Numbered from the stretch's first letter, positions 23,951 through 37,394 are shown. The stretch: 64,000 nucleotides of DNA from Deinococcus planocerae (GCF_002869765.1 NZ_PNOR01000016.1:44248-108247), one strand, 5' to 3'. Program-made: numbers and translations. Notes: generated by a model from the sequence alone, not told the origin.

Positions 23951-24691
23951 GTGTCGCTGCTCCTCCTCACCGCCGCGCTCGTGTCCTTCCCCGACCCAGC
24001 CGGAGACGCGCGCGGCGACGGAGGTTACCTGCTCCCCACCCGCCCGGCGGTGAGCGAAGACGCCCTCGACCTCCGGGGCTTCCGGGCCGAGCCTCAGGGC
24101 CAGGAGATGCGCTTCACCGTGGAGCTGGGCCGCATCGAAAACCCCTGGGGAGCGCCCAGCGGCTTCTCGGCGGGCGTGACCGACATTTTCGTGAAGACGG
24201 GCGTGGGCGGCGTGCGGACCCTCGACCACCTGCGCCTGAACGTGACCGGCACGGGCGGCTGGACCTACCACGTGCGCGTGACGGGCTTCGGGGCCAGCCT
24301 GCGAAGGGCGCCGGAGGACGGGGGCCCCCCCACCACGCTCACAGCGCCGACCGTGCGGGTGGAGGGCACGGGTCTCGTGATCGACGCCGCCGTTCCCCCC
24401 GGCGACTACGGCTACTGGGTCACGAGCAGCGTGTACTCGCCCCTCACGCCCGACGGGGTGCTGCGGCCCGTGACCACCCCCGGCCCCACCGCCCTGCAAG
24501 CGGGCCGGGCGGACGCCCCGGTGCCGGTCGACGTGCTGCTGCCGTCCGGGGACCCGGCGCCCTTCACCCAGGGCACGCTCGCGCCCGTCGGGACCACGCG
24601 TGACCCGCGCACCCTGCTCCTCCTGGGCCTGGGTGGGCTCGGTCTCCTCACCGTGGGAATCGCCACCGTGGCCGTCTGGCGGCGCCCGTGA
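23951..24691 (+). CDS. Membrane-anchored glucodextranase C-terminal (DOMON-like) domain protein
   Basis: A 246-residue exported protein. After a short hydrophobic N-terminus ([11 protein letters not shown]) comes [16 protein letters not shown], then [27 protein letters not shown], the pattern of the DOMON-like module found at the C-terminus of glucodextranase. A C-terminal helix ([20 protein letters not shown]) plus basic WRRP would anchor it. These modules bind sugars or haem; here no catalytic domain is attached. The GTG start follows TATACT by seven bases. The stop overlaps the next gene as GTGA. Confidence 0.85.
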   Translation: MSLLLLTAALVSFPDPAGDARGDGGYLLPTRPAVSEDALDLRGFRAEPQGQEMRFTVELGRIENPWGAPSGFSAGVTDIFVKTGVGGVRTLDHLRLNVTGTGGWTYHVRVTGFGASLRRAPEDGGPPTTLTAPTVRVEGTGLVIDAAVPPGDYGYWVTSSVYSPLTPDGVLRPVTTPGPTALQAGRADAPVPVDVLLPSGDPAPFTQGTLAPVGTTRDPRTLLLLGLGGLGLLTVGIATVAVWRRP

Positions 24692-25566
24692 GGGTCCCCG
24701 CCCCCCTGCTGATCCTGGCCGCGGCGGTGCTGTGGGGCCTCCTCGGCATCTTCGGCAAGAACGCGCAGGCGGCGGGCGTCTCCCCGCTCGAGGTCGCCTT
24801 CTGGCGGGCGGTGCTCGCGGGCGGGCTCTTCGCGCTCCACGCCGCCGTCACGCGCGCGCCCCTGCCACGCGGGCGGGACCTCCTCGTCACCGCCGGGTTC
24901 GGAGTGCTCGGCGTGAGCGTCTTTTACGGGGCCTACCAGCTCGCCGTGCAATCGGGCGGCGCGAGCCTCGCCAGCGTGCTGCTCTACACCGCTCCCGCCT
25001 TCGTGGCGCTCTTCGGCTGGGCGGTGCTGCGCGAGCGGCTGGGGGTCAGGGAGGTGGCGGCGGTCGCCGGAACGCTCGGCGGCATCGCCCTCATCAGCCT
25101 GGGCGGCGGGCAGGGCGTGAACGTCACGGGGGCGGCGCTGGGGTGGGGCCTCGTCGCGGGCTTCACCTATAGCCTGTATTACCTGTACGGCAAGGCGTTT
25201 TTCGGGCGGTACTCGCCCCCCGCTCTCCTCGCGGTCGCCCTGCCGTTCGGGGCGCTGTGCCTGCTTCCCTTCGTAAGCTTCGGCGCCAAGACGACTGGGG
25301 CGTGGGGCTCTCTCTGGGCCATCGCCGTTTTCAGCACGTACCTCGCCTACCTCGCGTACGGCGCGGGCCTGAGGCACCTCCCCGCCACCCGCGCGAGCGT
25401 GATCGCCAGCCTGGAGCCGGTCGTGGCCGCCGTGCTGGCCGCCGTGCTGTTCGAGGAACGCCTCTCACCCACCGCGCTCTTCGGGGCGGCGTTGGTGATT
25501 GGGGCGGCGCTCTTGCTCAGCGTGGAGAAGCGTCCGGCGGCGGAGTTGTCGCCCCGGGTCGAGTAG
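24688..25566 (+). CDS. EamA/DMT-family transporter
   Basis: A 292-residue protein with ten membrane helices in two EamA repeats ([26 protein letters not shown] in the first, [24 protein letters not shown] in the second). Members export amino acids or other metabolites; the substrate is unknown. GTG start, overlapping the preceding stop by four bases. It is the last high-GC gene before the low-GC island. Confidence 0.92.
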   Translation: MRVPAPLLILAAAVLWGLLGIFGKNAQAAGVSPLEVAFWRAVLAGGLFALHAAVTRAPLPRGRDLLVTAGFGVLGVSVFYGAYQLAVQSGGASLASVLLYTAPAFVALFGWAVLRERLGVREVAAVAGTLGGIALISLGGGQGVNVTGAALGWGLVAGFTYSLYYLYGKAFFGRYSPPALLAVALPFGALCLLPFVSFGAKTTGAWGSLWAIAVFSTYLAYLAYGAGLRHLPATRASVIASLEPVVAAVLAAVLFEERLSPTALFGAALVIGAALLLSVEKRPAAELSPRVE

Positions 25567-25591
25567 CAAGGCGGAAACAGGGGGTATAGAA

Positions 25592-26728
25592 ATGTCTAAC
25601 GATCACCACACGAAGAATACGGTCGGCCAGCTTTCTCTCAATGATGTAATTTTAAGACTTAAAATACCAACATCTTCTGGCAGTGAGAGAGAACGTACGT
25701 CAATATTTTTTACACATTGGTTACCCATAAAACCAGAGGCGAAATTTTCTATTTATAAGAATGGGGTTAAGTTTGAGGTCCATACGGATATAAGCGCATT
25801 TCCCTCTATAGGAGGAATCACATGGGAGAAAGTGAGGAAATTCGTCAACCCGAGAGTTGAATTTTTCTATGTAGACGCATATCTAACGGATGTTTCACAA
25901 AATGTGTTCGACTTAATGTTTGGTCCAACTATACATACTGTTGATGCATCCTCAGATAAGGGCAGAGAGTACATCTCTTTTATCGAAAACATTATTAAAG
26001 AAGCTCAAGAAGTAGTAAACAGAATCATACGCTATGCGAGGGTAGAGAAGGGACAGTACTGGCTTAGGGAGCATAGTCAGAATCCTGACGAACTTATACA
26101 CAAGGTAGTGAGTTACAAGGCTAAGATAAAGCTGATGAACTCAACTAGTGAGTGGCAAGATTATTTTGTAAATGCTGCCCATATCTTGAGAGGAGGATCT
26201 ATAGGTGGGAGTGAAAGATATATAGAAGAGCGAGACTGGCCAAAAGTCATATCTTTCGTGAAAGACGGAAGCAGACCCAGTCTTACATCTGAATTGTTGT
26301 CAAACGCTGAAAGTTTGGCGGTAGCGGGACACCGCCGCAATGCAATTATTGAAGGCGTGGCTGCCTTGGAGGTTAGTGTCAATGGCTTCTGCAACAAGCC
26401 TAACAAATTACTGCTTACCAGTAATGTAAGTGAGCGTATTGAGCTTAGCGAATTAAAATCTCGATACAATCATCTGGGCTTTTCCACCACCTTTACTTAT
26501 TTGATACCACTCTTGTTTGATGAGAATAGCCTGCCGAAAAGTCTTGTATCAATTTGTCGCGAGGCAATAGAGACTCGCAACGGCGTCGTACATAAAGGTA
26601 GACGCGATGTCAGTTCAAAAGACGTGTCAAGAATGATTTCGGCGATCAGAAAAACATGTGCCATTTTACATTCATTCACAGAGACAGGTTCCTCTGTTAT
26701 GACAGAAGGGTTATATCTTCCTGATTAA
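25592..26728 (+). CDS. Low-GC island gene with C-terminal HEPN-like domain
   Basis: A 378-residue protein in DNA far lower in GC than all neighbours, with AT-rich codons (ATA, AGA, TTA) rare elsewhere in the window, so it is probably acquired. The N-terminal ~200 residues match nothing I recognise. Residues ~231-360 look like a HEPN domain: the first helix pair reads ELLSNAESLAVAGHRRNAIIEGVAALE, and a later helix holds ETRNGVVHKG, where R329 and H334 form the R-x4-H motif of HEPN ribonucleases (RN-x3-H). HEPN proteins often act in defence or toxin systems. No antitoxin or nuclease partner is adjacent. It could instead be a non-catalytic HEPN protein. Confidence 0.8.
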   Translation: MSNDHHTKNTVGQLSLNDVILRLKIPTSSGSERERTSIFFTHWLPIKPEAKFSIYKNGVKFEVHTDISAFPSIGGITWEKVRKFVNPRVEFFYVDAYLTDVSQNVFDLMFGPTIHTVDASSDKGREYISFIENIIKEAQEVVNRIIRYARVEKGQYWLREHSQNPDELIHKVVSYKAKIKLMNSTSEWQDYFVNAAHILRGGSIGGSERYIEERDWPKVISFVKDGSRPSLTSELLSNAESLAVAGHRRNAIIEGVAALEVSVNGFCNKPNKLLLTSNVSERIELSELKSRYNHLGFSTTFTYLIPLLFDENSLPKSLVSICREAIETRNGVVHKGRRDVSSKDVSRMISAIRKTCAILHSFTETGSSVMTEGLYLPD

Positions 26729-26808
26729 TATCTTTTAACTTGTATTCCTTTAATTCACTGCCTCCCCAACGCGACGTCCTACCCTTAATAGCAACGCCCT
26801 CCCACCCA

Positions 26809-28071
26809 TCAGCGCGGCTTGAGGTCGAAGTCCCACTCGAAGGAGCGGCCCCACGGCAGCGTCGCGTCGTCGAGGGTGTAGGTCAGGCCCACCCGCAGCG
26901 GGAAGTAGTCCCGGGCGAGTTCGAGCAGTTTGGCCTGCCCGGCGGGCGTGTTCAGCTCCGCCTCGGGGATCGCCTGGCGCAGGGCCGCGCGCACCTCCGC
27001 GCTGTAGATCACGTCGTTGGCGAACTCGCGGGCGAGCAGGGCGTCCTGCCGGACGGGGTCGGCCCCCTCCAGCGCGAGGCGGGCGTGCGCGAGGGCCGTG
27101 CCGAGGTTGTTGCCCGGCGTGCCCCAGGCCGCCAGGGACCGCAGGTTCGCGTGCTGCCGCAGGGTGGCGAGGTCCGACCACAGCCGGGTATTGCCGAGGT
27201 TGACCTGCGCCACGTCCGCCACGGCGACCGGGCCGCGCCGCAGAAGGCTGCTCACTCGCACGGCAGCCTGACGCGGGTCCCCACCGTTGTAGACGTAGAG
27301 GGTCAGGTCGGCGGGACCCTCCGTCACCACCCGGAAGCTGCTCGCCCGCGCGTGGTTCTCGGCGCTCTGGGTGAGGGGGATGCCCTCGTAGCGGATGACC
27401 TGCCGCGCCTTCGCCGGGTCGCTGTACTCGACGCGCACGGTCTTCTCGGTCGGCGCGAGGGCGCGGGCGGCGAGCATGGCGAGCACCTCGTCCGCGCCGG
27501 GGTAGACGAGCACGTTGGCGGGAGCCTCCTGGGCCAGGGCCGCGCCCTCGGCGGGAGCGGGGCTGCCGGGCAGGGCGTCGTCCCAGGTCACGTGCAGTTC
27601 CTTGAACACGCCCTGCCGCGCCCACTCGACCGTCTGCCGCACGACCGCGAGGTTGCGTTCCCGGTTCGTGGCGTCGGGCTCGCGCGGCAGGGTGATGAAG
27701 GCGTAGACGGGCTGCCCCGTCCGCCCCCCCCACGCCCGTACGGGTTCCAAGCGGGCCAGGGCCTCCTCGGCGCTCAGCGGGCTCGTGCGCGACTGCACCA
27801 GGCCGCCGTAGGCGAAGGCGTCGAGGGCGACGACCAGGGGCTCGTTCGTGGGCTGGGCGCCGAGCCACGCCGCCAGCGCCGCCGGGTCCGCCCCGCGCTG
27901 GGCGTTGCCGAGAAGGTCGGCCCCCGGCACCTGCACCGTCCCTCCCCCGACCTCCGCGATCAGGGCGGGCAGCACCCGCGTCGCCGGGCGCGAGTCGAGG
28001 GGCACGAGCGTCTGCGCGCCCGCGTGGACGGCGAGGAGGGCGGCACACAGGGAGAGGACACGGCGGGTCAT
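26809..28071 (-). CDS. DUF4127 family secreted protein
   Basis: A 420-residue protein with a signal peptide ([14 protein letters not shown]). The mature start [23 protein letters not shown] and later segments [17 protein letters not shown] and [10 protein letters not shown] fit DUF4127, a family of unknown function. Conserved Asp, Arg and Asn residues suggest an enzyme, but no reaction is known to me. TAGCCT six bases before the ATG at 28071 supports the start. Confidence 0.88.
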   Translation of the reverse strand: MTRRVLSLCAALLAVHAGAQTLVPLDSRPATRVLPALIAEVGGGTVQVPGADLLGNAQRGADPAALAAWLGAQPTNEPLVVALDAFAYGGLVQSRTSPLSAEEALARLEPVRAWGGRTGQPVYAFITLPREPDATNRERNLAVVRQTVEWARQGVFKELHVTWDDALPGSPAPAEGAALAQEAPANVLVYPGADEVLAMLAARALAPTEKTVRVEYSDPAKARQVIRYEGIPLTQSAENHARASSFRVVTEGPADLTLYVYNGGDPRQAAVRVSSLLRRGPVAVADVAQVNLGNTRLWSDLATLRQHANLRSLAAWGTPGNNLGTALAHARLALEGADPVRQDALLAREFANDVIYSAEVRAALRQAIPEAELNTPAGQAKLLELARDYFPLRVGLTYTLDDATLPWGRSFEWDFDLKPR

Positions 28072-28077
28072 GCGCGA

Positions 28078-28083
28078 AGGCTA
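28078..28083 (-). promoter_or_regulatory. Leaderless-type -10 element
   Basis: TAGCCT on the minus strand, six bases before the ATG at 28071. Confidence 0.5.
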
Positions 28084-28150
28084 GAGGGCCAGCGTGAGGC
28101 ACGGCGAAGGAAAGGGTGTGGGAAAGGCCCTTCCCCCGGCGGGGGTCCCC

Positions 28151-29083
28151 TCAACGCACGGTCGCGTTCACCTTCTGCGTCACCCGCAGCGTCAGGGCGA
28201 GGCGGGCGCCCTCCTCGAAGGGCAGGGTGAGGCGCAACTCCTGCTCGGTGGTGGCGTTCGTGCCCGCCTGCAACCCGTCGGGGCGGTAGGCGCTCCGGCC
28301 CGTGACGTTCAGGCGCCTCATTCCCAGCTCGAACGACTGCCCGTCCACGGTGTAGCGCACGGTGCCGGGCTGGGCGAGCCGCGTCGCCACGTCGAAGGTA
28401 AAGTTGCCCCCCGCGCCGCGCCCCCGGTAGGTCGTCGTGTTGTCGAGTGTCAGGGTGCCCGCCACTCCCAGCCGTGCTCCCTGCGGCAACAACCCGCTCA
28501 GCGAGCCGAGAAGCTGCGCGAAGTCGAGCTTGAGGCGCTGTGTCCGCGCCCGCCCGACCGTCAGCGGCTGCCCGTAGAGGTTCTGGATGCCCTGGCTGGC
28601 GAAGTCCTGCGTCTGCTGGGACTGCAACACCTTCTCCAGGACCGCGCGGAGCCCAGGATCGCCGCTCACCTCGTCCAGCACCAGCCGCGTTTTGCCCCCC
28701 GGCGCCGTGATCTGCCGGAAGACGAGGCGCTGGGTCGTGCCGTCAGGGAGGGGAAGGCTTTGGGTGTACCGCACGACCACGCTCCCGTCGTTCAGGCGCG
28801 GCAGCACACGGAGCGACTGGGTGACGTTCACCCGCTGGATGCCCGCCGACCCCAACTGCTGCCTGAGCTGCGCCCGCGCCTGCTCGAAGCTCTGCCGGGT
28901 CTGCGCCGAGACCGCCCGGCCCGGCGTGGGTTCCAGCCGCACGTCCACGAGTTCGGTGCGGCTCTCCACGGTGGAGACGTAGTTCAACGTCACACCGGGC
29001 TTCGGGTTCAGGGTGAGCACGTCCTGCGCGAGGGCGGCGGGAGAAAGCGCCAGGATGGCGCCCAGCACGGCGGTGGGCCTCAT
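28151..29083 (-). CDS. Secreted hypothetical protein
   Basis: A 310-residue protein with a signal peptide (MRPTAVLGAILALSPAALA). The mature part is predicted rich in beta strands, with repeated VRYTQSLPLPDGTTQ-like and TLTLDNTTTYRG-like stretches, as in periplasmic beta-sandwich or lipid-binding proteins. No motif gives a function. TAGGCT six bases before the ATG at 29083 suggests a leaderless message of its own. Confidence 0.8.
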   Translation of the reverse strand: MRPTAVLGAILALSPAALAQDVLTLNPKPGVTLNYVSTVESRTELVDVRLEPTPGRAVSAQTRQSFEQARAQLRQQLGSAGIQRVNVTQSLRVLPRLNDGSVVVRYTQSLPLPDGTTQRLVFRQITAPGGKTRLVLDEVSGDPGLRAVLEKVLQSQQTQDFASQGIQNLYGQPLTVGRARTQRLKLDFAQLLGSLSGLLPQGARLGVAGTLTLDNTTTYRGRGAGGNFTFDVATRLAQPGTVRYTVDGQSFELGMRRLNVTGRSAYRPDGLQAGTNATTEQELRLTLPFEEGARLALTLRVTQKVNATVR

Positions 29084-29089
29084 GGGTCG

Positions 29090-29095
29090 AGCCTA
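29090..29095 (-). promoter_or_regulatory. Leaderless-type -10 element
   Basis: TAGGCT on the minus strand, six bases before the ATG at 29083. Confidence 0.5.
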
Positions 29096-29155
29096 GCACT
29101 CCCCTTCCCTCGGGCCTTCCGGAGGATTCGTTGGAGGATCAGGGGGGTGAGCCCC

Positions 29156-31462
<2,307 letters not shown>

Positions 31463-31469
31463 GGGGGGC

Positions 31470-31475
31470 AGCATA
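31470..31475 (-). promoter_or_regulatory. Leaderless-type -10 element of rel
   Basis: TATGCT on the minus strand, seven bases before an in-frame GTG at 31462. The hexamer contains the upstream ATG (31474), so that ATG would not be transcribed from this promoter. Confidence 0.5.
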
Positions 31476-31523
31476 GCGCGCGTGCCCACCTGGACGGCGA
31501 CCCTGTGTCACCAACTCGGAGCC

Positions 31524-31545
31524 AAAAAAACACCCACCCTGGGGT
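31524..31545 (-). terminator. Rho-independent terminator of the 34-codon gene
   Basis: On the minus strand CACCC (31541-31545) pairs with GGGTG (31531-31535) and is followed by seven T. It lies between the small gene and rel. Confidence 0.6.
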
Positions 31546-31579
31546 GAGCATCGAAAGTCGGTTCGGGAGGAGAGGCCCG

Positions 31580-31684
31580 TCAGCGGCGGTCGCGGACGCG
31601 GACGGGAATAGGCACCGGCTGAGGCTGGGGCGAGCCCCCCAGGGCCTCCCGGAGCCAGTCGATGAATTCACGCAGGCCCTTCAT
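31580..31684 (-). CDS. 34-residue small protein
   Basis: A short gene: MKGLREFIDWLREALGG, then a PQPQPVPIPVRVRDRR tail. The first half would be an amphipathic helix (charged face Lys/Arg/Glu/Asp, hydrophobic Leu/Phe/Ile/Trp), the second half a Pro-rich basic tail. TACACT lies six bases before its ATG and a T7 terminator follows, so it has a complete transcription unit of its own. No function known to me. It might bind membrane or a protein partner. Confidence 0.75.
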   Translation of the reverse strand: MKGLREFIDWLREALGGSPQPQPVPIPVRVRDRR

Positions 31685-31690
31685 GGACCC

Positions 31691-31696
31691 AGTGTA
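31691..31696 (-). promoter_or_regulatory. Leaderless-type -10 element of the 34-codon gene
   Basis: TACACT on the minus strand, six bases (GGGTCC) before the ATG at 31684. Confidence 0.6.
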
Positions 31697-31863
31697 GTGA
31701 CATGAACGTGGGGCAGATGCGCAGAATCTTACGTTGACTTCACGCTCGGGCCTACAGTCCGGGACAAACGTACGGGGGTGGGGGGAGGGCGTGGCCCTGC
31801 GCCGGGACGGACCTGTGCCGGGATGGAGGCGCCCCCCCGATTCACCCCGTGCCAGACTGCCCC

Positions 31864-32826
31864 ATGCCCCTGAACGTCATCCTCGACGGCGACCCCGGCC
31901 ACGACGACGCCGTGAACATCCTGCTCGCGCTGGCGAGCCCCGAGCTGCGGGTGCTGGGGCTCACCACCGTCTTCGGCAACGTCGGCCTGGACAGGACGAC
32001 CCGCAACACCCTCGTCGTGCGCGAACTCGCCCGCGCGGACGTGCCGGTCTACCGGGGCGCCGACCGCCCCCTCGTGGCCGAGCCCATCAGCGCCGAACTC
32101 GTGCACGGGGAGAGCGGGCTGGGTGGCCCCCACCTGCCCACCCCGGGCCGGGACGTGGAGCCGGGACACGCCGCCCAGTTCATCATCCGCGCCGTGCGCG
32201 AGCATCCCGGCGACGTGACCCTGGTGCCGACCGGCCCCTTGACGAATGTCGCCCTGGCCCTGCGCCTCGCCCCGGACATCGTGCCCCTGATCCGGCGGAT
32301 CGTCTGGATGGGCGGCTCGACCGACACCGGCAACTGGACCCCCGCCGCCGAGTTCAACGCGCTGGCCGACCCGCACGCGGCGCACATCGTCTTCGCTTCC
32401 GGCGTGCCCCTCACCATGATCGGCCTGAACGCCTCGCACCAGGCGATTGCCCACCCGGCGCGCGTGGCGGCCTTCCGAAGGCTGGGCACCGAGGTCGGCG
32501 AATTCGTGGCCGTGCTGCTCGAATTCTTCGCCGAGCACCACCGCGTCCGCTACGGCTGGGACGGCGGCGCCCTCCACGACCCCCTGACCGTGGCGTGGCT
32601 GCTGCGCCCGGACCTGTTCAAGACCCGGCCTACGCACGTCGAAATGGACCTGACCGACGGCCCCAGCCGGGGGCGAACGGTGGCGGACGTGTGGGGCGTG
32701 ACCGGCAGGGCACCCAACGCCGAGGTGATGACGGAGGTGGACGCGGACGGGTTTTTCGGGCTGCTGGTCGAGCGGGTGGGGCGGTCTGGAGGCCCTGACC
32801 CTCAACTCAGGCCTGAGCGTCAGTGA
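31864..32826 (+). CDS. Nucleoside hydrolase (IunH/RihB-like)
   Basis: A 320-residue enzyme that splits the N-glycosidic bond of ribonucleosides. The calcium-binding signature DGDPGHDDA is at residues 8-16 and the later LVPTGPLTNVALAL, WMGGS and EFNALADPHAA segments carry further metal and ribose ligands. Base specificity is not clear. ATG at 31864 puts the motif at the family position; an in-frame GTG at 31849 is possible. Its last seven bases overlap the end of the convergent SDR gene. Confidence 0.93.
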   Translation: MPLNVILDGDPGHDDAVNILLALASPELRVLGLTTVFGNVGLDRTTRNTLVVRELARADVPVYRGADRPLVAEPISAELVHGESGLGGPHLPTPGRDVEPGHAAQFIIRAVREHPGDVTLVPTGPLTNVALALRLAPDIVPLIRRIVWMGGSTDTGNWTPAAEFNALADPHAAHIVFASGVPLTMIGLNASHQAIAHPARVAAFRRLGTEVGEFVAVLLEFFAEHHRVRYGWDGGALHDPLTVAWLLRPDLFKTRPTHVEMDLTDGPSRGRTVADVWGVTGRAPNAEVMTEVDADGFFGLLVERVGRSGGPDPQLRPERQ

Positions 32827-33572
32827 GCCGAGCCGTTCATCTGGCCGAACACCGCGTCGTAGTTCCCGTTCACTTCGGCGAATCGCAGCGGTTTGACCCG
32901 CTCGACCAGAATCTCGGTCGCGTCCGGTGAGGTCTCCAGCAGGTGCATCGTCTCGTCGATGAAGTCCCGAAGCGGCATGGCATGGGGATCGCTGGCCTGC
33001 TCCGGACCCATCAGCTCGGTCTGCACGTACGGCGGAACGAGTTCGATGACCTGTACGGGCGTGTCCCGGAGCTGATGGCGCAGCGACTGGGTGTAGGAGT
33101 GGATGGCCGCCTTCGTCGCGCTGTAGGTGGGGGTCGCGGCCAGGGGCAGGAACGCCAGGCCGGACGACACCGTGAGGAGCGCCGCGCGTGGCTGGCCCAG
33201 CAGCAAGGGCAGAAGCGCCGCCGTCAGGCGGATCGGCCCGAGCAGGTTCGTCGCCACGGTCGCCTCGGCGTCCTCCAGCGCCCCGCCCCGCACCGACTCG
33301 GCGCGCATGATGCCCGCGTTGTGGATGACCACGTTTAGGGCCGGAAACTCGGCCTGGAGCCGTTGGGCAAAGCGGCGAATCGCCTCCGGGTCCTCGATGT
33401 CGAGGACGGCGGATTTCATTCCAGGATTCGCCGCCGTCACTTCGTCCAGCACCTGCTGGCGGCGGCCCGCGATGATGACCCGATTGCCCCGGGCATGAAA
33501 TGCCTCGGCGAGCGCGCGGCCAATCCCTGAGCCCCCACCGGTGATCAGGATGGTGTTGCCGGTCATTTGCAT
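32820..33572 (-). CDS. SDR family oxidoreductase (DltE-like)
   Basis: A 250-residue short-chain dehydrogenase. The cofactor loop is ITGGGSGIGRALAEAF, NAG appears in VVIHNAGIM, and the active site is Ser (LTVSSG) with YSATK (Tyr-x3-Lys). RVIIAGRRQQ after strand 2 suggests NADP. The start at 33572 has a good purine-rich ribosome site. It is divergent from an HxlR regulator with a palindromic operator between them, a common pairing, so the regulator probably controls it. Confidence 0.93.
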   Translation of the reverse strand: MQMTGNTILITGGGSGIGRALAEAFHARGNRVIIAGRRQQVLDEVTAANPGMKSAVLDIEDPEAIRRFAQRLQAEFPALNVVIHNAGIMRAESVRGGALEDAEATVATNLLGPIRLTAALLPLLLGQPRAALLTVSSGLAFLPLAATPTYSATKAAIHSYTQSLRHQLRDTPVQVIELVPPYVQTELMGPEQASDPHAMPLRDFIDETMHLLETSPDATEILVERVKPLRFAEVNGNYDAVFGQMNGSAH

Positions 33573-33606
33573 GGTCCTTCCTCCTGATTCGGAGGATAGG
33601 CGTGGC

Positions 33607-33623
33607 ACTTCCCTTTGGGAAGT
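33607..33623. promoter_or_regulatory. Perfect palindrome, candidate HxlR operator
   Basis: ACTTCCC-TTT-GGGAAGT, a perfect 7-3-7 palindrome in the 94-base space between the SDR and HxlR genes. AC(T)T-type half-sites are usual for HxlR/MarR-like winged-helix regulators. Confidence 0.65.
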
Positions 33624-33639
33624 AGGCACCCAAAAGTTC

Positions 33640-33645
33640 TATACT
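33640..33645 (+). promoter_or_regulatory. -10 element of the HxlR gene
   Basis: TATACT 21 bases before the ATG at 33667, giving a short leader that carries the AAGGAG ribosome site. Confidence 0.6.
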
Positions 33646-33660
33646 TACCCGAAGGAGAGT
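33643..33660. promoter_or_regulatory. Imperfect second operator-like palindrome
   Basis: ACTTACC and GGAGAGT (5 of 7 complementary, 4-base spacer) resemble the perfect site at 33607 and overlap the -10 and ribosome site of the HxlR gene, which would allow autoregulation. Confidence 0.35.
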
Positions 33661-33666
33661 AATGCG

Positions 33667-34068
33667 ATGAGCAGCTTGACGCGGGAAGGCACGGCCCCTC
33701 CTCAGCAGACCGACCCCGAACTGGACGCCCTGGTGCGCGAGATCATCGGGCGGGTGGCCGACAAGTGGACGATGCTCGTGCTGGAGACCCTGGAGGAACA
33801 CGGGCGGCTGCGCTTCACCCGCCTGGGCGAGCTGGTCGGCGACATCAGCCAGAAGATGCTGACGAAGACGGTGCGGCAGATGGAGGCGGACGGCTTGGTG
33901 GTCCGCACAGTGTTTCCAGTCATCCCGCCCCGGGTCGAGTACGAACTCACGGATATGGGCCGCAGCCTGAGCGCCGCCTTCTGCGGGGTCTGGCTGTGGG
34001 CCGAGGAGCACCGGGAGGGGATCATGGAGGCGCGGCGGGCGTTCCAGGGGCGGGAGGCGGAGTCCTGA
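33667..34068 (+). CDS. HxlR-family winged-helix transcriptional regulator
   Basis: A 133-residue HxlR protein. The winged helix is clear: LVREIIGRVADKWTMLVLETL, RFTRLGELVGDISQKMLTKT (recognition helix) and a wing at VVRTVFPVIPPRVEYELT. No Cys is present, so thiol-based redox sensing as in HypR/YodB is unlikely. The ATG at 33667 follows AAGGAG by about nine bases. It is divergent from the SDR gene, with a palindrome between. Confidence 0.94.
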   Translation: MSSLTREGTAPPQQTDPELDALVREIIGRVADKWTMLVLETLEEHGRLRFTRLGELVGDISQKMLTKTVRQMEADGLVVRTVFPVIPPRVEYELTDMGRSLSAAFCGVWLWAEEHREGIMEARRAFQGREAES

Positions 34069-34096
34069 CCGGCAGGGTCACCCTCCAAAAGAAAGA

Positions 34097-34128
34097 GGCG
34101 AGCGGCCTCCACCACGCCGCCCGCCTTT
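34097..34128. terminator. Bidirectional terminator
   Basis: Stem of 4+5 pairs around one A/C mismatch (34097-34106 with 34116-34125), then TTT on the plus strand and CTTTCTTTT on the minus strand. It lies between the convergent HxlR and acyl-CoA dehydrogenase genes. Confidence 0.6.
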
Positions 34129-34138
34129 CCTCCAACTC

Positions 34139-35341
<1,203 letters not shown>

Positions 35342-35378
35342 GGGTAGAACCTCCGGGAGAGGGGGACGAAGGGCCTTT

Positions 35379-35412
35379 TTTTGCTCCTCCCCCTTGAGGT
35401 GGGAGGCTGGGA
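35379..35412 (-). repeat. Dispersed intergenic repeat, copy 2
   Basis: Reads on the minus strand as the element at 23510-23542: the arms CCTCCC and GGGGGAGG, then GGAGCAAAAA. Only two or three bases differ over about 31. Confidence 0.7.
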
Positions 35413-35419
35413 CTCGTGG

Positions 35420-35555
35420 AGCTGCGAAGCAGAGGGGGGAACGCAAACGACATGCGGCGCGGCTGGAAGGTGAGACAGGGCATCTTGTCAGCAGTAGGGG
35501 TGGTCACACGCCCCCTCTCCCGTTGCTTCGCGGGCGCCCTCTCTGCTTCGCAGCT
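35420..35555. repeat. Inverted repeat with 15-base arms inside an operon gap
   Basis: AGCTGCGAAGCAGAG (35420-35434) and its exact complement (35541-35555) enclose about 106 bases. With the flanking C/T-rich and G/A-rich stretches the whole 35379-35590 segment resembles a small non-autonomous palindromic element. Confidence 0.65.
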
Positions 35556-35590
35556 TTGCAGGTCCCGCAAGGGGAGAGGGAGAAGGGCGT

Positions 35591-37258
<1,668 letters not shown>

Positions 37259-37268
37259 CGGTGGCCAG

Positions 37269-37274
37269 AGTCTA
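37269..37274 (-). promoter_or_regulatory. -10 element of the carboxylase gene
   Basis: TAGACT on the minus strand, ten bases before the ATG at 37258, overlapped by the palindrome at 37272-37289. Confidence 0.5.
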
Positions 37275-37289
37275 ACAAGCGTTCGTTAG
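37272..37289. promoter_or_regulatory. TetR-type operator candidate
   Basis: CTAACAAGCGTTCGTTAG, an 18-base pseudo-palindrome with 7 of 9 pairs matching. The AACnAnCGnnCGnTnGTT style is usual for TetR-family regulators of acyl-CoA metabolism. Binding here would block the -10 of the carboxylase gene. Confidence 0.5.
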
Positions 37290-37394
37290 TTTGGGGAGAG
37301 GGAAGGGTTGAGGTTACGTCTCCGGAAGGGCGCCTGGACCCGGGCCGATCCTTGACGCCGAGGTCTGCGACGTCCGCTTTTTGTGGGCGCGGCT

